A stretch of DNA of 64,000 bases from Podarcis raffonei (lineage: Eukaryota; Chordata; Lepidosauria; Squamata; Lacertidae), in contig NC_070605.1 of NCBI RefSeq assembly GCF_027172205.1, positions 43,053,804 through 43,117,803 of the forward strand, written 5' to 3'. Below, piece by piece: positions 53,430 through 64,000 of the stretch. Below the pieces are notes generated by a model. It was given only the letters and a program-made list of their open reading frames with translations. It was not told the DNA's origin and searched no databases. Both the position numbers and the translations under genes were made by a program. Position 1 is the stretch's first letter; every line of letters begins with the position of its first letter.

Positions 53430-56400
53430 CTAGAGGCAAGAAAGGCAAGCAAAGAGGATGACAACAGTTAGTGGCTTTCATACCTCAAGAACTAAGGATG
53501 AAAACTGGCTTAATGATCAGTGCATCTCTTCAAGGAACGGGAGTGCTGTGAGGGAAGGGCTAGGGATCGCTAACAGAAAATTATCTGCCCCATTAAGCTA
53601 GAGCTCTCAGGTTTCCTTGGGCATGAAGTTATGATAGTTAATTTGATTTTAAAGAGAACAGCAATAATGTTTGTAGGGAGAAACTACAGTACAGAAACCA
53701 AACCAGTCACTTGCAGCAAATGCAAGGAATTATAAGACATGGTAAAGATTAACATTTTGTGGGATAAGCTTTCATGGGCAATTTTTGTACATTTGGAAGG
53801 TACATTCAATCCCCAGATCTTAACCTCAGCACATCTCTGTGTGTTTAAGGTGCCACAGGATTTTCATCTTGATTATGTTGAAGATCCCAGAGGTAGGAGA
53901 CCTTTGACCCACAAGACTAACTATGCCCGCCAGGTCTCAGAGATCGGCCTGCCAGGGCCTTGTGGGCAAACCATCCCCATCTTTCCCCGGCTCAACATCA
54001 GGCACAGGAATGTTCAACTCATGTCTTGAAACTTCCATCCATGGCTAAAAGGGAGAACTGGGAGTGCATTCTTCCTTTACATCAAAAAGTCAATGCTTTT
54101 TTAATTTAAGAACTACTAAAAACCACTGATCCGCATAGTAACTTTCCCTTTCAGGAGTGGTCCTCTTTTCCAAAGCAACAAACAGTAAATGATCTCCTCT
54201 GTTCCCCTCATAATAATGTCCAACCTTATGCTGAACATTTCTTACAATTATTTGAAGGTTAGGTATATTCCCCACGAGGGACGCGGGTGGCGCTGTGGGT
54301 TAAACCACAAAGCCTAGGACTTGCTAATCAGAAGGTCGGCAGTTCGAATCCCCATGACAGGGTGAGCTCCCGTTGCTCGGTCCCAGCTCCTGCCAACCTA
54401 GCAGTTCGAAAGCACGTCAAAATGCAAGTAGATAAATAGGTACTGCTCCGGCGGGAAGGTAAACGGCATTTCCGTGCACTTCTCTGGTTCGCCAGAAGCG
54501 GCTTAGTCATGCTGGCCATATGACCCGGAAGCTGTACGCTGGCTCCCATGGCCAATAAAGCGATGAGCGCCGCAACCCCAGAGTTGGTCACGACTGGACC
54601 TAATGGTCAGGGGTCCCTTTACCTTTTATATTCCCCACCCCTCATTGCACGAGAGCACATACCCAATCAGCGTTTTGTTGGGGCGCGTTGACCTGTATAC
54701 ATAAGTCAGAGACCATTGAATTTAAGTTAGTCATGTCCACTGATTTCAACAGGTCAACTCAAAGTATGACTTAGGAGGATACATATCTGAACATGATACC
54801 ACACTAATACTGAAGGAAGGAATTTGGGATGGAATTTCACTGACTGTTTAAAAGGGTTCTGAATATCATTGCCCTTGAGCCTTTGCAAGTTTTATTTTCA
54901 AAAGCTATTATGACCTCTGCCAGTCATCACAACAGCTGGTGCTCTGCAGTGGGAATAATTGCCTCATGGAAGCTACAGATAAGGAAAACTTACCTCTTTG
55001 AAATTTCTTGGGCTACCTCGTCATTTTCTCTCACAAACTGCAGCAGCTCCCTGAAACAAAGTAGGCAAAATTGTATAACCTCCAAGTGAATGTATCAGCA
55101 AGGATGTTCAACAAACAGCTGGTCTGGAAGCTCCCATGGTACATTGATGTTTCCATCTCAGTACACAAGGAGCGGTTAATATGCCACTGCAGCTTCAGTT
55201 TCAACTTCTCACCTGACATCAGAGAGATCTGATTTGACTGGGATGTAGTGAACCCAAGGTTTCAGCTGAGGGTAGAAGAACTCCAGCCAGTCTTCCCCAA
55301 CATGAAACACCAGCGAGTTGCACAAAAAGAGATGCTTGAAGCGGAAACTGGCAGCCACACCTCGGAAGTTGAAGAGGTATCTGTTTAATAAAAACAGACA
55401 CCATCTTATAATATTCCTTCTCCTCCAGTAACCAGTGCACTTACTTAATCATTGAACAAAACTGGGTCATGCAGCTTTAGGTGAATTTTATTCTTCTAGA
55501 GATTCAAACTTGTTTGAATTATTTACAACAATTAAATAAATGCTTGTACGCTCTTTAAAGAGCTGATCATTGTTCAAGCAGGAGAAGATCAAAGTTAGCC
55601 AACAAGGTGCCTGCCAGACATAGTTGGACTACAACTCCCATCACCCCCAGCCAGTGGGGCCAATGGGGTCAGAGTTGATGGGAATTGTAGTCCAGTGTCT
55701 GGAGGGCAGTAAGCTGCCTATTTCCGAAGATCTGTTAGGTCGCCTTCATATAGTTCTATGAGAAGGGCATGGCTTTTCTTCCTCAACTTGCTTATGTACT
55801 ACATTAATTGCTTTACAGAAGGGTCATATGGGAAGAACATACGCCATTTGACTCTTGCCACAGAGTATCGAAAGACCAATACGGCAAATCTAAACTTCCG
55901 TAACCACAGTTGCTCCATCTATGGCAGTGCTTCCCAAATTTGGGTTTCCAAGTGTTTGTTAGACTACAATTCCCATCATTCCTGGCCACTAGTCCTGCTA
56001 GATAGAGATGATGCGAATTGTAGTCCGAAAACAAGCTGGAGACCCAAGTTTGGGAAATAATGATCTATGGTGTTGGCTTGCATTTTGGTTTCAATCCTGG
56101 CCCTTATAGTGAGTTCCTATAAATAAATAGTCTACAAGAGTACATTTATCTAAAAAATACTTTAGATAAAAACACAACAGTGCCTGAACATTAGTTGCCA
56201 AAGTTTTTGTCCTTAAAAGTCAGGGAGATGGCAGGATGCAGCATCAAAACACAAATGCAGAAGTTATTCCACTTTAAAAAACCTCCATGCCAGAATCCAT
56301 AATTTCTATTCCAGGCACCATTCTGCTCTTCCCAAAAGACCTCAGGGAAGTCATTTAACACACTAGTATTGCAGGATCATCATCTACATGTGGCACTGAA

Positions 56401-57973
56401 ATATCTCACAGACATACTCAAGGGACCGAAGATGAGAGTGCCTTCGGTTTGCTTTACCAGAAGAGCTGCTGATATTCCACAGAGTATAATCATATCAGCT
56501 ACTTATTATCCTTAGTAGCACCCAGGGGATATAGTGGTTCTTTGGGATTCCTTGAATGCCTTCCTTAAATTACAATAAGTAACACAACTGTGTGACAGAA
56601 AGTTTTCATAAGGGTGGAGCGGACAAGCAATTCTCCAAGGCACAAACAGAATGCACATATTCCTGCTTGTGAAACAATTCAGGGTAAGGCAAAAGGTGCC
56701 AACGGCAGCAGCATGAAGATAGGAGCAAATGCCTTGTCTTGCAACTAATGGTTAATTGAACATCTTTATGGTCTAAAGACTTTTCCAGTATCTATTTTAA
56801 CATAAAACAAGATAGATAGATGAAAACAGTCCCAATAAATTCTAGACGGACAGTTCAATCCTGCGCATGTCTACTCAGAAGTAAATTCTGTTATGTTCAA
56901 TGGACTTTCCTGACGTATTTATGAATAGAATTGCAGACGGACACAGTTACTTACTTGTATTTACAGTGGTCTGTTAGTGCAATTTCCTTAGCTGGTGGTT
57001 TCCCAAGAGTGTCCTTTAGGAACAATAGATACATATATATTTATTTTAAGTTGTTGTTATTTATCATCTACCTACTGACTACAACCAAAGTGAAACACCA
57101 TAAGCACAAGTAGAGTTTCTCTGTTAGATTTATTTTCAGAAGGCACAAAATTAGAGTCCCTAGGGAAATCTAAATAAACCTGGAACCTATCACAGAAAAT
57201 GTAATAGTCCAAATATTTCTAAGGATGCAGTCCTGTACACGTTTACTTAGAAGTAAGCCTTGTTGAACTCACCTGGGTTTACTTCTAAGTAAACATGCAC
57301 AGGCTTAAGGTACATATTTAATTTTTGTTTTATGATTGCAAAAAGCAGTGGTTTCTTCTAATCCATTTCTTGGCATGTGTATATCTGAACCGTCATACTT
57401 ATTTTAGTGCCAGTCCAAAGTCCTCTTGTCACATGTTCCTTACAAAGAGGCTGGAGCTGCATAATGTTTCCTCACAATGCAGAGCACTGGGTAGGTCAGT
57501 TACAAGCTTATTGGATCATTAAGGTTCACAGCAAACCGTCACCTTCATCTAAGTGACAATTCCACTACAGTCCTGGTTATTTCCTCTTCTGCACCATGAA
57601 ATGCAATGCAGATATTAAGTGGAGAAGTTCCAAATTATGTCCTATAGAACATGCCACTCAGTCACAACATAACTAGAGGATGGCAGAGAGATACAACTGG
57701 CAAGCCACAAAATAAAACCAGAGCACGAGAATGATTAGTTATGTCATAAGGTAGATGCCAAACCAAGCATCTCAATGAAAATCAAATCAGCCAACAAGCT
57801 ATGGGACACTCAACCAAAAAAGAATCAGAATTTGCCTATCTGACACATTCCTATTGGGTAGGGTTGCCATATTTTAAAAAGTGAAAATCTGGACACTGCT
57901 GGAAAAGTTGTGCTGGAAGCCACCCAGAGTGGTTGGGGAAACCCAGCCAGATGGGCGGGGTATAAATAATAAA

Positions 57974-58006
<33 letters not shown>

Positions 58007-61000
58007 GAGCTTTACCCAGATGCTGCTTCTGACTGCAGTATTCTGGCTATGTCCAAAATTTCAGACGTATGGCAACCCTGCTACTGGGGCACAACCAATA
58101 AATCAAGCCAATGCTTAAGATTAGTCACCCCTTAAGATTTCACACTTCCTCCTCAGCCACACACCCACTTCCCAAGCTCCACCCCTCACCAGCCTCCCTC
58201 TGGACCCTCCTTGAGTTCTTTTCCCTGCCTGGAATGTCCCTGAACATTCAAAATGCCCCCCCCCTGCCTGGATGGATGAAGGATAGGGAAGACATTGCGA
58301 GTGTGTGCAGGAGCAAGTCCAGTCACATTTCTTCCTCTGCCTACTTTTTCCTCTGGCCCTAACATGTGGCCCCTGGAAAGCTGCCCAGAAGGGAATGTGG
58401 CCCTCAGTCTGGAAAGCATTCCCCACCTGTGTCTTAAGACAATGTATCCTCCCTCGCACACTCTCCCAGAAAAAGTGTGTGACATTAGGCTTCATAATTA
58501 AATCAAAGACATGACTCCAGGACTCTGGCTGCATGATGCACCATTGTCTTACTGCCATAAATGTAGTTCCCAGCACCTAATTTAAACATGACACTACTTG
58601 CGAATAATCCCCCACAGTTAAGTTTTTTCCTTTCCTTTTCATATATCCAATAGCACTTTTATACTGGGCTCCCAGGAGAACTAACAAGTAGTCAACAGGA
58701 GACATTTCCCCCCCATCCTTTCAATTCATACTTATTGTTGAAGTGAGGTTCTTAACCTGTGCTAGTGTTAGCAAGTATGGAACCACGGAGGGGTCATTAT
58801 TCCAGGATATCAGTGTGTGATCTTATGAATGTGTCCTGAAAAACAGGGGCTCTCTTCCTGCTGAAGCCAGACTTTGAAACAACAGACCACCCCTTTTCTA
58901 AGAGAAAGGAAAGAGCTGCCTTCAAGAGTAATTACTTTTTCGGATTTCCAGGCTTGGTTCTTCGTGTACTCTGCGTCAACAAGGTCTGGATTTTCTCGAG
59001 AAAGAAGAATGAGGGGATCCCGCTCTGAACTTGTCCTACCAGGGAAATCACACATAAATTTGTTAAACAATGTTCCCCATGGAAGACAAACTTATCTAAT
59101 TTACTGAATATGCCGCAGGAACAATGGTAGAAAGCTGAGCTCCATCAATAATTAGATGAATACATAACACATCATTGCAGATATAAGCGGGTGTGAGGAA
59201 TGTTTACCCCTCCAGATGTTGCTGGACTACAACTCCCATCATCCAGACCACTGACCATGCTCATTGGGGCTGATGGGAACTCTAGTCCAACATCTGGAAA
59301 GCCACAGGTTCTCCACCCCTGAGCATAGCTGTCAACTTACAGATTTGAAAATAAGGGACCAGCAGCCAAAATAAGGGACCTGCAGCCTCACCTGTTCCAG
59401 GCACTCCAGTCTTCCTGCAGTCTGGTCAAACTCATGCTGGTAGCTTCGAGAACACTGTCCAACCAACTTTGTAACCAGAGGTTCAACTGAATAAAATCTG
59501 AATCACATGCACCACAAGGCCTATGCAGCCTCAACTTAAGATGGCTCCCCGGCCTGGCTTTGCACAGCAAAGTTTGCAGCAGCACGTGCAACAAAATGGC
59601 GTCCAGCATTCAAAAAACCCCTCAGCTTGCATTAACTAGCCACACACAAGGCATGCAAGCTCCACCCCCCAGTTGTTCTTAGACTTCTTATTGGGTGAGC
59701 AACACAGGCAAGCAACACAGTTGGAGCCTCCCTCCTCCCTGGCCGGGAGGGAGGGAGGGAGAGGAGCTGCTTCCTTTGAAATTTAAGGGCCATCATTTAA
59801 GGGACATTTAGGGGACATCTATCAATAAGGGACAGCAGCGGGACATGGTGCTGGAATAAGGGACTGTCCCTTCAAATAAGGGACACTTGACAGCTATGCC
59901 CCTGAGATACAGAAGATCTAGAATGTATTTTTGCTTCTTCACTGCATCCAAACACAAAAAACCCACAAGCCACCCTGTCATCAAGAAAGTATGAAAGTTA
60001 TGTTTGAATATAATAAAGCAGAGAAGGAACACGAACAGGAAGTGCAGGAAACTAGCATTTCCTCCACCTCAGCAAAGCCTAAGCTGCTCTGTATCTTGTA
60101 TATGTAAATCATTTTGGGGTCTTTTGTTATGAGTATGTTTTGAGTAAAATATTTGGAACAGTGGCTGCACACTAATAATTAGCCGAATGCAGGAAAGGCA
60201 ATCAACAATTGAGAATGTTAGTACATAGTACAGCTGTTTTGTGACTCCCTGGAAAAGACCCTGATGTTGGGAAAGATGGAGGGCACAAGGAGAAGGGAAC
60301 GACAGAGGACGAGATGGTTGGACAGTGTTCTCGAAGCTACCAGCACGAGTTTGACCAAACTGCGGGAGGCAGTGGAAGACAGGAGTGCCTGGCATGCTCT
60401 GGTCCATGGGGTCACGAAGAGTTGGACACGACTAAACGACTAAACAACAACAACAACAGCTGTTTTACTAGTTAACAATTGCCCTGTTCTGAACTGAAAA
60501 TATCAACCCCTGTTGAGAATGTGTCGGAGTCCTGTTTATATCATTTGTTAACATTAAATCTTCCTGGGCAACACAGTACATAGCCCTAGGCTTTTTAATG
60601 CCCTGGTTTTATCACTATACAAATCATCGGTAGTATATCAGTGTTAGGAAGTGGGAACTGAGCTAACCCACCTGGACCCTCGGAAATAGGCTTTCGAAAT
60701 TTTCTTCTTCCAGGGCCATTTTTCTGCAGAGCTAAGGAGAGTTTGATCAGTACATGATGTTAAAAACATGGACATATAACACCTTAGTAAGAGAAGCAAA
60801 GAAATCCATCCTATTTCTCTGAATCCCTTCTTTGGTTTTAGGTTAAGTAACCTCAACTAAACAAACTCTGCTCCATGCTATTAGTTGCATCACCCATTAT
60901 TCTAGCAAGGCATTTTACCATTTGATTAATGTGCCACTTCTTTCACATCTAAAATTGATGACACTGGAGAGAAACTGGTCAGTTTGTGTCATATTTGGGA

Positions 61001-64000
61001 ATCAATGTATTTATTTCCATCACCGCAGGATGTTCTAGAAAGCAACGATGGCAGCCTCTATGCCATTAAAGGCTGTGAAAAAGAGGGGATCTTAGCAAGT
61101 TCAAGTTGTTATACAGAGAAGCTGAAGTTCCCCTTAATACACACTCACAAAAAGACCAAAAGTCTTGCATCTTACTGTTGGATGTCTGCAAAGTCATCGC
61201 TCCCCCATATGCTAACTCCTGTTTGGATTTCCACCAATTTGGCTTGTTTAAAGCCCCCCAAATTAGCAGTGCAATCCCATACATGTGTACTTAGAGGTTA
61301 GTCCCATTGGATTTGATGGAGCTTACTCGCAGGTAAGTGGGTATAGGGCCGCAGCCTCAGCTAGACCTCACAACTTACAAAGCTTGTGGATCACTGCCAG
61401 TTCTGATGTCATGCATACTTCCATCTAACAAAGTATGATTGATTTCTTAGGAAACGCACTTCAGACTGCGGAGTGAAGCTCCACAAAACAAGCTTCATCC
61501 TTCTCTCCAGAAACATACCTTTTGAGGCTCTCTCTCATTAGATCCCAACGTCCTAAGCCTGTTGGATAAATTGGCCAAACAGCTGGCCCGCCTTCCCAAA
61601 ATGTCCAAGCAGGGTACATAATATCATAGTATTCCAACGTCTTTCAGAAAATAGAGAGACAGAAGCACATTAGTTCCTGCAAAATATCTCCGTGATGCAA
61701 GATATTCAAATAAGCGTATTAGCTGTCCCCACCAAGTATGACCAAGGAGTTGTCCACTCTCTCTCTCACCTTACTGAAGGAGAAGATGGGTATCTTTGGT
61801 TTCATCCACTTGGGCACTTGGGGGTAGTCTCGCACATTGATCACCATCTCCATATCTGGGAGGTTGTTAATGATCTCAAGGATGAAGTGTTCAACCCCAC
61901 TGCACCTGTGGATAGCAATACGTGCAAGGGGTGGCCTTGAGAATTACTCATACCAAGTGAGACCTGTAAGGAAATGAAGTCCCAGCCATGCCTTCATCGA
62001 TCATCCTCCATTTCATTTCCCTTCCTACTCAGTTTTCAGATTTCTCCTGCAAAAGATAGTTAGTGTGCTATGGCCACTAACTAACACGTACTAACGTATT
62101 TTGTGGAGCTGGCTTCAAGCACCAGGCCCAATGACAGACCAACTCTGTGTTACAAAGATGTCTGAAAACGTGGCGTGAAGGCTGGCAACATCAACCCTGC
62201 TGTCTGGGAATCCCTTGCAGACAACTGTAGTGCCTGAAGACAGACAGCCAGGTCATGTATTCAAAGCAGTGACCAGAGGAGAAATGACTGCTGGGAGAAG
62301 AGCAGAGAGAAGAAATGCCATGGTGCATCTGCAGCAGGATAACTGGATGCTTTCATCTGCCCCAGCTGCAATGAAACATGTCTCTCCCGTATTGGTCTCT
62401 ACAGTAACTCTCCAACAGGTAGACTTTAACCCCGATGGCACACACTTTCCATTGTGTCATGAAACAGACAGATGCCAAAATTTGTACTTATGCAAATATT
62501 CGGGTTTTATTCAGTTTTTATTGAAGTAAATGTCCCTACTGATTTATTGTAATGGAACCTCAAAGCAGTTTTCCCCATGTCTGCCAATATCACCTCCTTG
62601 TGCATGGGTAGTGCCATTTTGGCTACCTAAGGGTGAACCCTTGAAAATTTTATAGACAATGTTGATGGAATTACTTGTCCATATGTTAGGACTCTGTGCT
62701 GTAAGGACACAGTTACAGTATAACTTAAACTCAGTTATATTGTGAAAATAAGCTCGAAAAGATTCAGAGAACTACCCACATGAGATCGGAGGGATACACC
62801 AGTGTTAAGTGTTTGAGTTAAGAGTCAGTAAGTCCTGAGCTTGAGCCTCACCCACAAACTTACCAGGTGGCCCCAAGCAAGAAACTCCCCATCTCTCATT
62901 ATCCTCTTCATCAGTCTTCCTCTGCCTCACATTTGCACTTATAGAGCTTCACACAATTCAACAGAGGAAAAATTATACTAACTGGATATGGAGGGATGCT
63001 GTAAGGATTAATGAGAGTATATGTATAGCATTTTTCTATCACCGATAGTGTTCAACTGCATGTTACTCAGAGTAGACCCACTAAAATTAATGAATGTGAC
63101 TAAGTTTGTCCCCTTAATTTCAATGGGCCTACTCTGTGTAAAACTTTGTTGACTCCCATCCATTTTTGTATTACTCCTTCCCCCAAGAACTACAGGTTCT
63201 TCTCCCTCACCTGCACTTTTATTCTCCCCATATGGTAGGTTATGTCTTCTAGTTGAGTTTTGCTGTTGTGTGAGGATTTGAACATAGGTCTCACCAACCC
63301 TAGTCAAGCACCCAAACCACTATACCGCACTGAAGGTAAAGTGTCCATGTCTTGAAGACCAAGACTTGAATGAAGGCACACCACACAAGCAGCAGAGATC
63401 GTGAAGGAAAGAGTCGGTTGAATGCAAGGCAATTGATAAAAGGCTAATGGGGTCTCTCTAGATAGATTTGAAGGGAAGCAGCCAAACAGAGGACAGAGAA
63501 AGGCTGTTATACCCATAGGAACAGCATGACCACACAAAAAGCCCAGGAACTGAAATGAAACAGGAAAGCAATAGGAACACATTGCAATGCTGGTGTTGTT
63601 TGCTCTTTACTACGACTATAAACCAAGCTGGGCGCAGACACAAGCTCCTTCTGACACCCAAACAACTGTTTTTAGACAACTCAGCAAGTTATCCCTTTCC
63701 ATTATCCTTGCTCCCAAGAGGCATTTATTGCCGATTTCTTTCAGCTTCTAACCCGCATCACCCCCTCGTACAACTAAAGTGCCATGTCAATATTGATTTC
63801 TCACAAAAGCAAATGCAATTTCTACATTTCAGGCAAAGCAATGCCTCATCAGTTTCTTCCTCTTACACTGGAATTTAGCCCTTTCAAATGTTTTCTGCTC
63901 AGTGACCCATAGGTTAAGGAGGCTAGGGAGATTTTCCTGTTTCTCTCCCTCTCTGATACATTCCGTATTGCTCTCACCTTGCAGGGAACATGCAATCATG
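53273..64000 (-). CDS. POGLUT1: POGLUT1 protein O-glucosyltransferase, nine 3' exons (5' end outside window)
   Basis: Joins (in gene order) 64000-63978 (partial), 61905-61770, 61640-61519, 60731-60672, 59035-58936, 57013-56955, 55380-55213, 55050-54994 and 53429-53273: 293 residues plus TAA, against 392 in the human protein. POGLUT1 (Rumi, KTELC1) adds O-linked glucose from UDP-glucose to serines of EGF repeats, notably in Notch, in the ER lumen. Seen: [14 protein letters not shown], whose Asp in RDYP is the described catalytic base (Asp133 in human); [48 protein letters not shown], holding the Asp mutated in a human limb-girdle dystrophy; [15 protein letters not shown]; and a terminal KTEL ER-retention signal. 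Splice sites are all GT-AG. About the first 100 residues, including the signal peptide, lie beyond the right edge. Confidence 0.96.
54277..54626 (+). mobile_element. Sauria-type tRNA SINE, full length, in POGLUT1 intron
   Basis: Head GGGACGCGGGTGGCGCTGTG, box B GTTCGAATCCC, tail CAGGGGTCCCTTTACC. A perfect 12-bp target duplication (TATATTCCCCAC) at 54264-54275 and 54627-54638. The least diverged SINE here. Confidence 0.93.
54994..55050 (-). CDS. POGLUT1: POGLUT1 exon (ELLQFV region)
   Basis: 57 bp, acceptor GTTTCAG, donor GTAAGT; phase 2 in and out. Encodes [18 protein letters not shown]. The junction codon to the previous exon reads Arg, where human has Gln. Confidence 0.93.
55213..55380 (-). 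CDS. POGLUT1: POGLUT1 exon ([11 protein letters not shown] region)
   Basis: 168 bp, acceptor TTAAACAG, donor GTGAGA; phase 2 in and out. Encodes [40 protein letters not shown] and [10 protein letters not shown], the nucleotide-sugar binding half of the catalytic domain. Confidence 0.96.
55596..55713. mobile_element. Palindromic MITE in POGLUT1 intron
   Basis: TTGGACTACAACTCCCATCA inverted as TGATGGGAATTGTAGTCCAG. Confidence 0.65.
55927..56058. mobile_element. Palindromic MITE, related type
   Basis: TTCCCAAATTTGGGT and TAGACTACAATTCCCATC, with inverse arms GCGAATTGTAGTC and ACCCAAGTTTGGGAA. Confidence 0.6.
56955..57013 (-). CDS. POGLUT1: POGLUT1 exon (DTLGKP region)
   Basis: 59 bp, acceptor CCTAAAG, donor GTAAGT; phase 0 in, phase 2 out. 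Encodes [19 protein letters not shown]. Human has [20 protein letters not shown]. Found by its match to the human protein between the flanking exons. Confidence 0.93.
57861..58079. mobile_element. Small DNA transposon interrupted by an L2 3' end
   Basis: Inverted ends AGGGTTGCCATA and TATGGCAACCCT. Between them, about 57905-58008, is an L2-type 3' end (CCACCCAGAGTGGTTGGGGA, then a GTT repeat). Confidence 0.6.
58936..59035 (-). CDS. POGLUT1: POGLUT1 exon ([10 protein letters not shown] region)
   Basis: 100 bp, acceptor TGGTAG, donor GTAATT; phase 2 in, phase 0 out. Encodes [20 protein letters not shown], then [13 protein letters not shown]. The donor is weaker than its neighbours but the phase is right. 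Confidence 0.94.
59190..59320. mobile_element. Palindromic MITE in POGLUT1 intron
   Basis: CCAGATGTTGCTGGACTACA inverted as CTAGTCCAACATCTGGAAAG, followed by CCACCCCTG. The next hAT element is inserted at its right end. Confidence 0.7.
59324..59898. mobile_element. 575-bp hAT element with a Bov-B scrap
   Basis: Inverted ends CATAGCTGTCAA and TTGACAGCTATG; perfect 8-bp target duplication CCCCTGAG (59316-59323, 59899-59906). AATAAGGGAC repeats lie near both ends. About 59397-59467 in antisense is a Bov-B 3' segment (compare 60320-60395). Confidence 0.8.
60241..60455 (+). mobile_element. Bov-B LINE 3' end, in POGLUT1 intron
   Basis: The last about 210 bases of Bov-B with the GGGGTCACGAAGAGTTGGAC end and a CAA tail. 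Perfect 11-bp target duplication (ACAGCTGTTTT) at 60230-60240 and 60456-60466. Confidence 0.92.
60672..60731 (-). CDS. POGLUT1: POGLUT1 exon (WPWKKK region)
   Basis: 60 bp, acceptor TCCTTAG, donor GTGGGT; phase 2 in and out. Encodes [19 protein letters not shown]. Human has SAAQWPWKKKNSTAYFRGS. Confidence 0.94.
61519..61640 (-). CDS. POGLUT1: POGLUT1 exon ([11 protein letters not shown] region)
   Basis: 122 bp, acceptor CTGAAAG, donor GTATGT; phase 0 in, phase 2 out. Encodes [20 protein letters not shown], then [17 protein letters not shown]. Nearly invariant against human. Confidence 0.96.
61770..61905 (-). CDS. POGLUT1: POGLUT1 exon with the RDYP motif
   Basis: 136 bp, acceptor TCCACAG, donor GTGAGA; phase 2 in, phase 0 out. 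Encodes [34 protein letters not shown] and FSFSK. Carries the catalytic aspartate. Confidence 0.96.
61906..63977 (-). other. POGLUT1: POGLUT1 intron
   Basis: Contains diverged SINE remnants (62795-62960; 63240-63330 antisense) and a palindromic repeat (63042-63160). Frames here are short and unsupported. Confidence 0.6.
63978..64000 (-). CDS. POGLUT1: POGLUT1 exon cut by the window edge
   Basis: The last 23 bases of an exon ending HDCMFPA plus AG, followed by GTGAGA. Human has NDCMFPSR here. Ends in phase 2, as the next exon requires. Probably exon 3 of 11 if the human structure holds. Confidence 0.85.

Noticed and set aside
1-64000. Retroviral, LTR or Polinton-like copies
   Set aside because: No paired long terminal repeats, primer-binding site, or gag, pol or env-like frames were recognised; all reverse-transcriptase matches are of LINE type.
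1-64000. CRISPR array, operon or other prokaryotic system
   Set aside because: Split genes with GT-AG introns, SINEs and LINEs show vertebrate DNA; short repeats are MITE subterminal units or microsatellites.

Overview
The window is vertebrate nuclear DNA, almost certainly from a squamate reptile and probably a lizard. The repeats point there: tRNA-headed SINEs of the Sauria type ending in a Bov-B-like tail, Bov-B (RTE) LINE 3' ends, many CR1/L2 LINE tails, 5'-truncated L1 copies, Tc1 elements, and hAT and pogo/Tigger MITEs. Three host genes can be read exon by exon. Their order matches the human 3q13.33 block POGLUT1-TIMMDC1-CD80.

Layout. Positions 1-12,219 are repeat-rich DNA with no recognisable exon. 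Positions 12,220-38,090 hold CD80 (+ strand), a T-cell co-stimulatory ligand with five coding exons: signal peptide, IgV, IgC, stalk plus membrane segment, and cytoplasmic tail. They encode 302 residues. The first coding intron is 17.4 kb and made largely of transposons. Positions 38,090-40,865 are intergenic, with the two genes meeting tail to tail. Positions 40,865-49,500 hold TIMMDC1 (- strand), a complex I assembly factor with seven coding exons, 249 residues and a CpG-island promoter. Positions 49,500-53,100 are intergenic and rich in L2 LINE sequence. Positions 53,100-64,000 hold POGLUT1 (- strand), the ER protein O-glucosyltransferase. Nine exons are visible, ending in a KTEL retention signal, and the 5' exons lie beyond the right edge.

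The genes share a neighbourhood rather than a pathway: CD80 is an immune surface ligand, TIMMDC1 works in the mitochondrial inner membrane, and POGLUT1 glucosylates EGF repeats such as those of Notch. All introns read here use GT-AG sites and the reading phases join without conflict.

I found no new multi-gene system, no CRISPR array, no retrovirus or LTR element and no RNA gene. The observations most worth following are: a 219-bp sequence present twice, 21.3 kb apart, at about 98% identity, with one copy wedged between Tc1 termini; an L1 insertion made of two L1 3' ends inside one perfect 19-bp target duplication; a 1.55-kb hAT element with a CpG-rich core and a scrap of LINE reverse transcriptase inside a CD80 intron; extra cysteines in the CD80 IgC domain; and an exact NRF-1 consensus plus an ETS/GABP site in the TIMMDC1 promoter.
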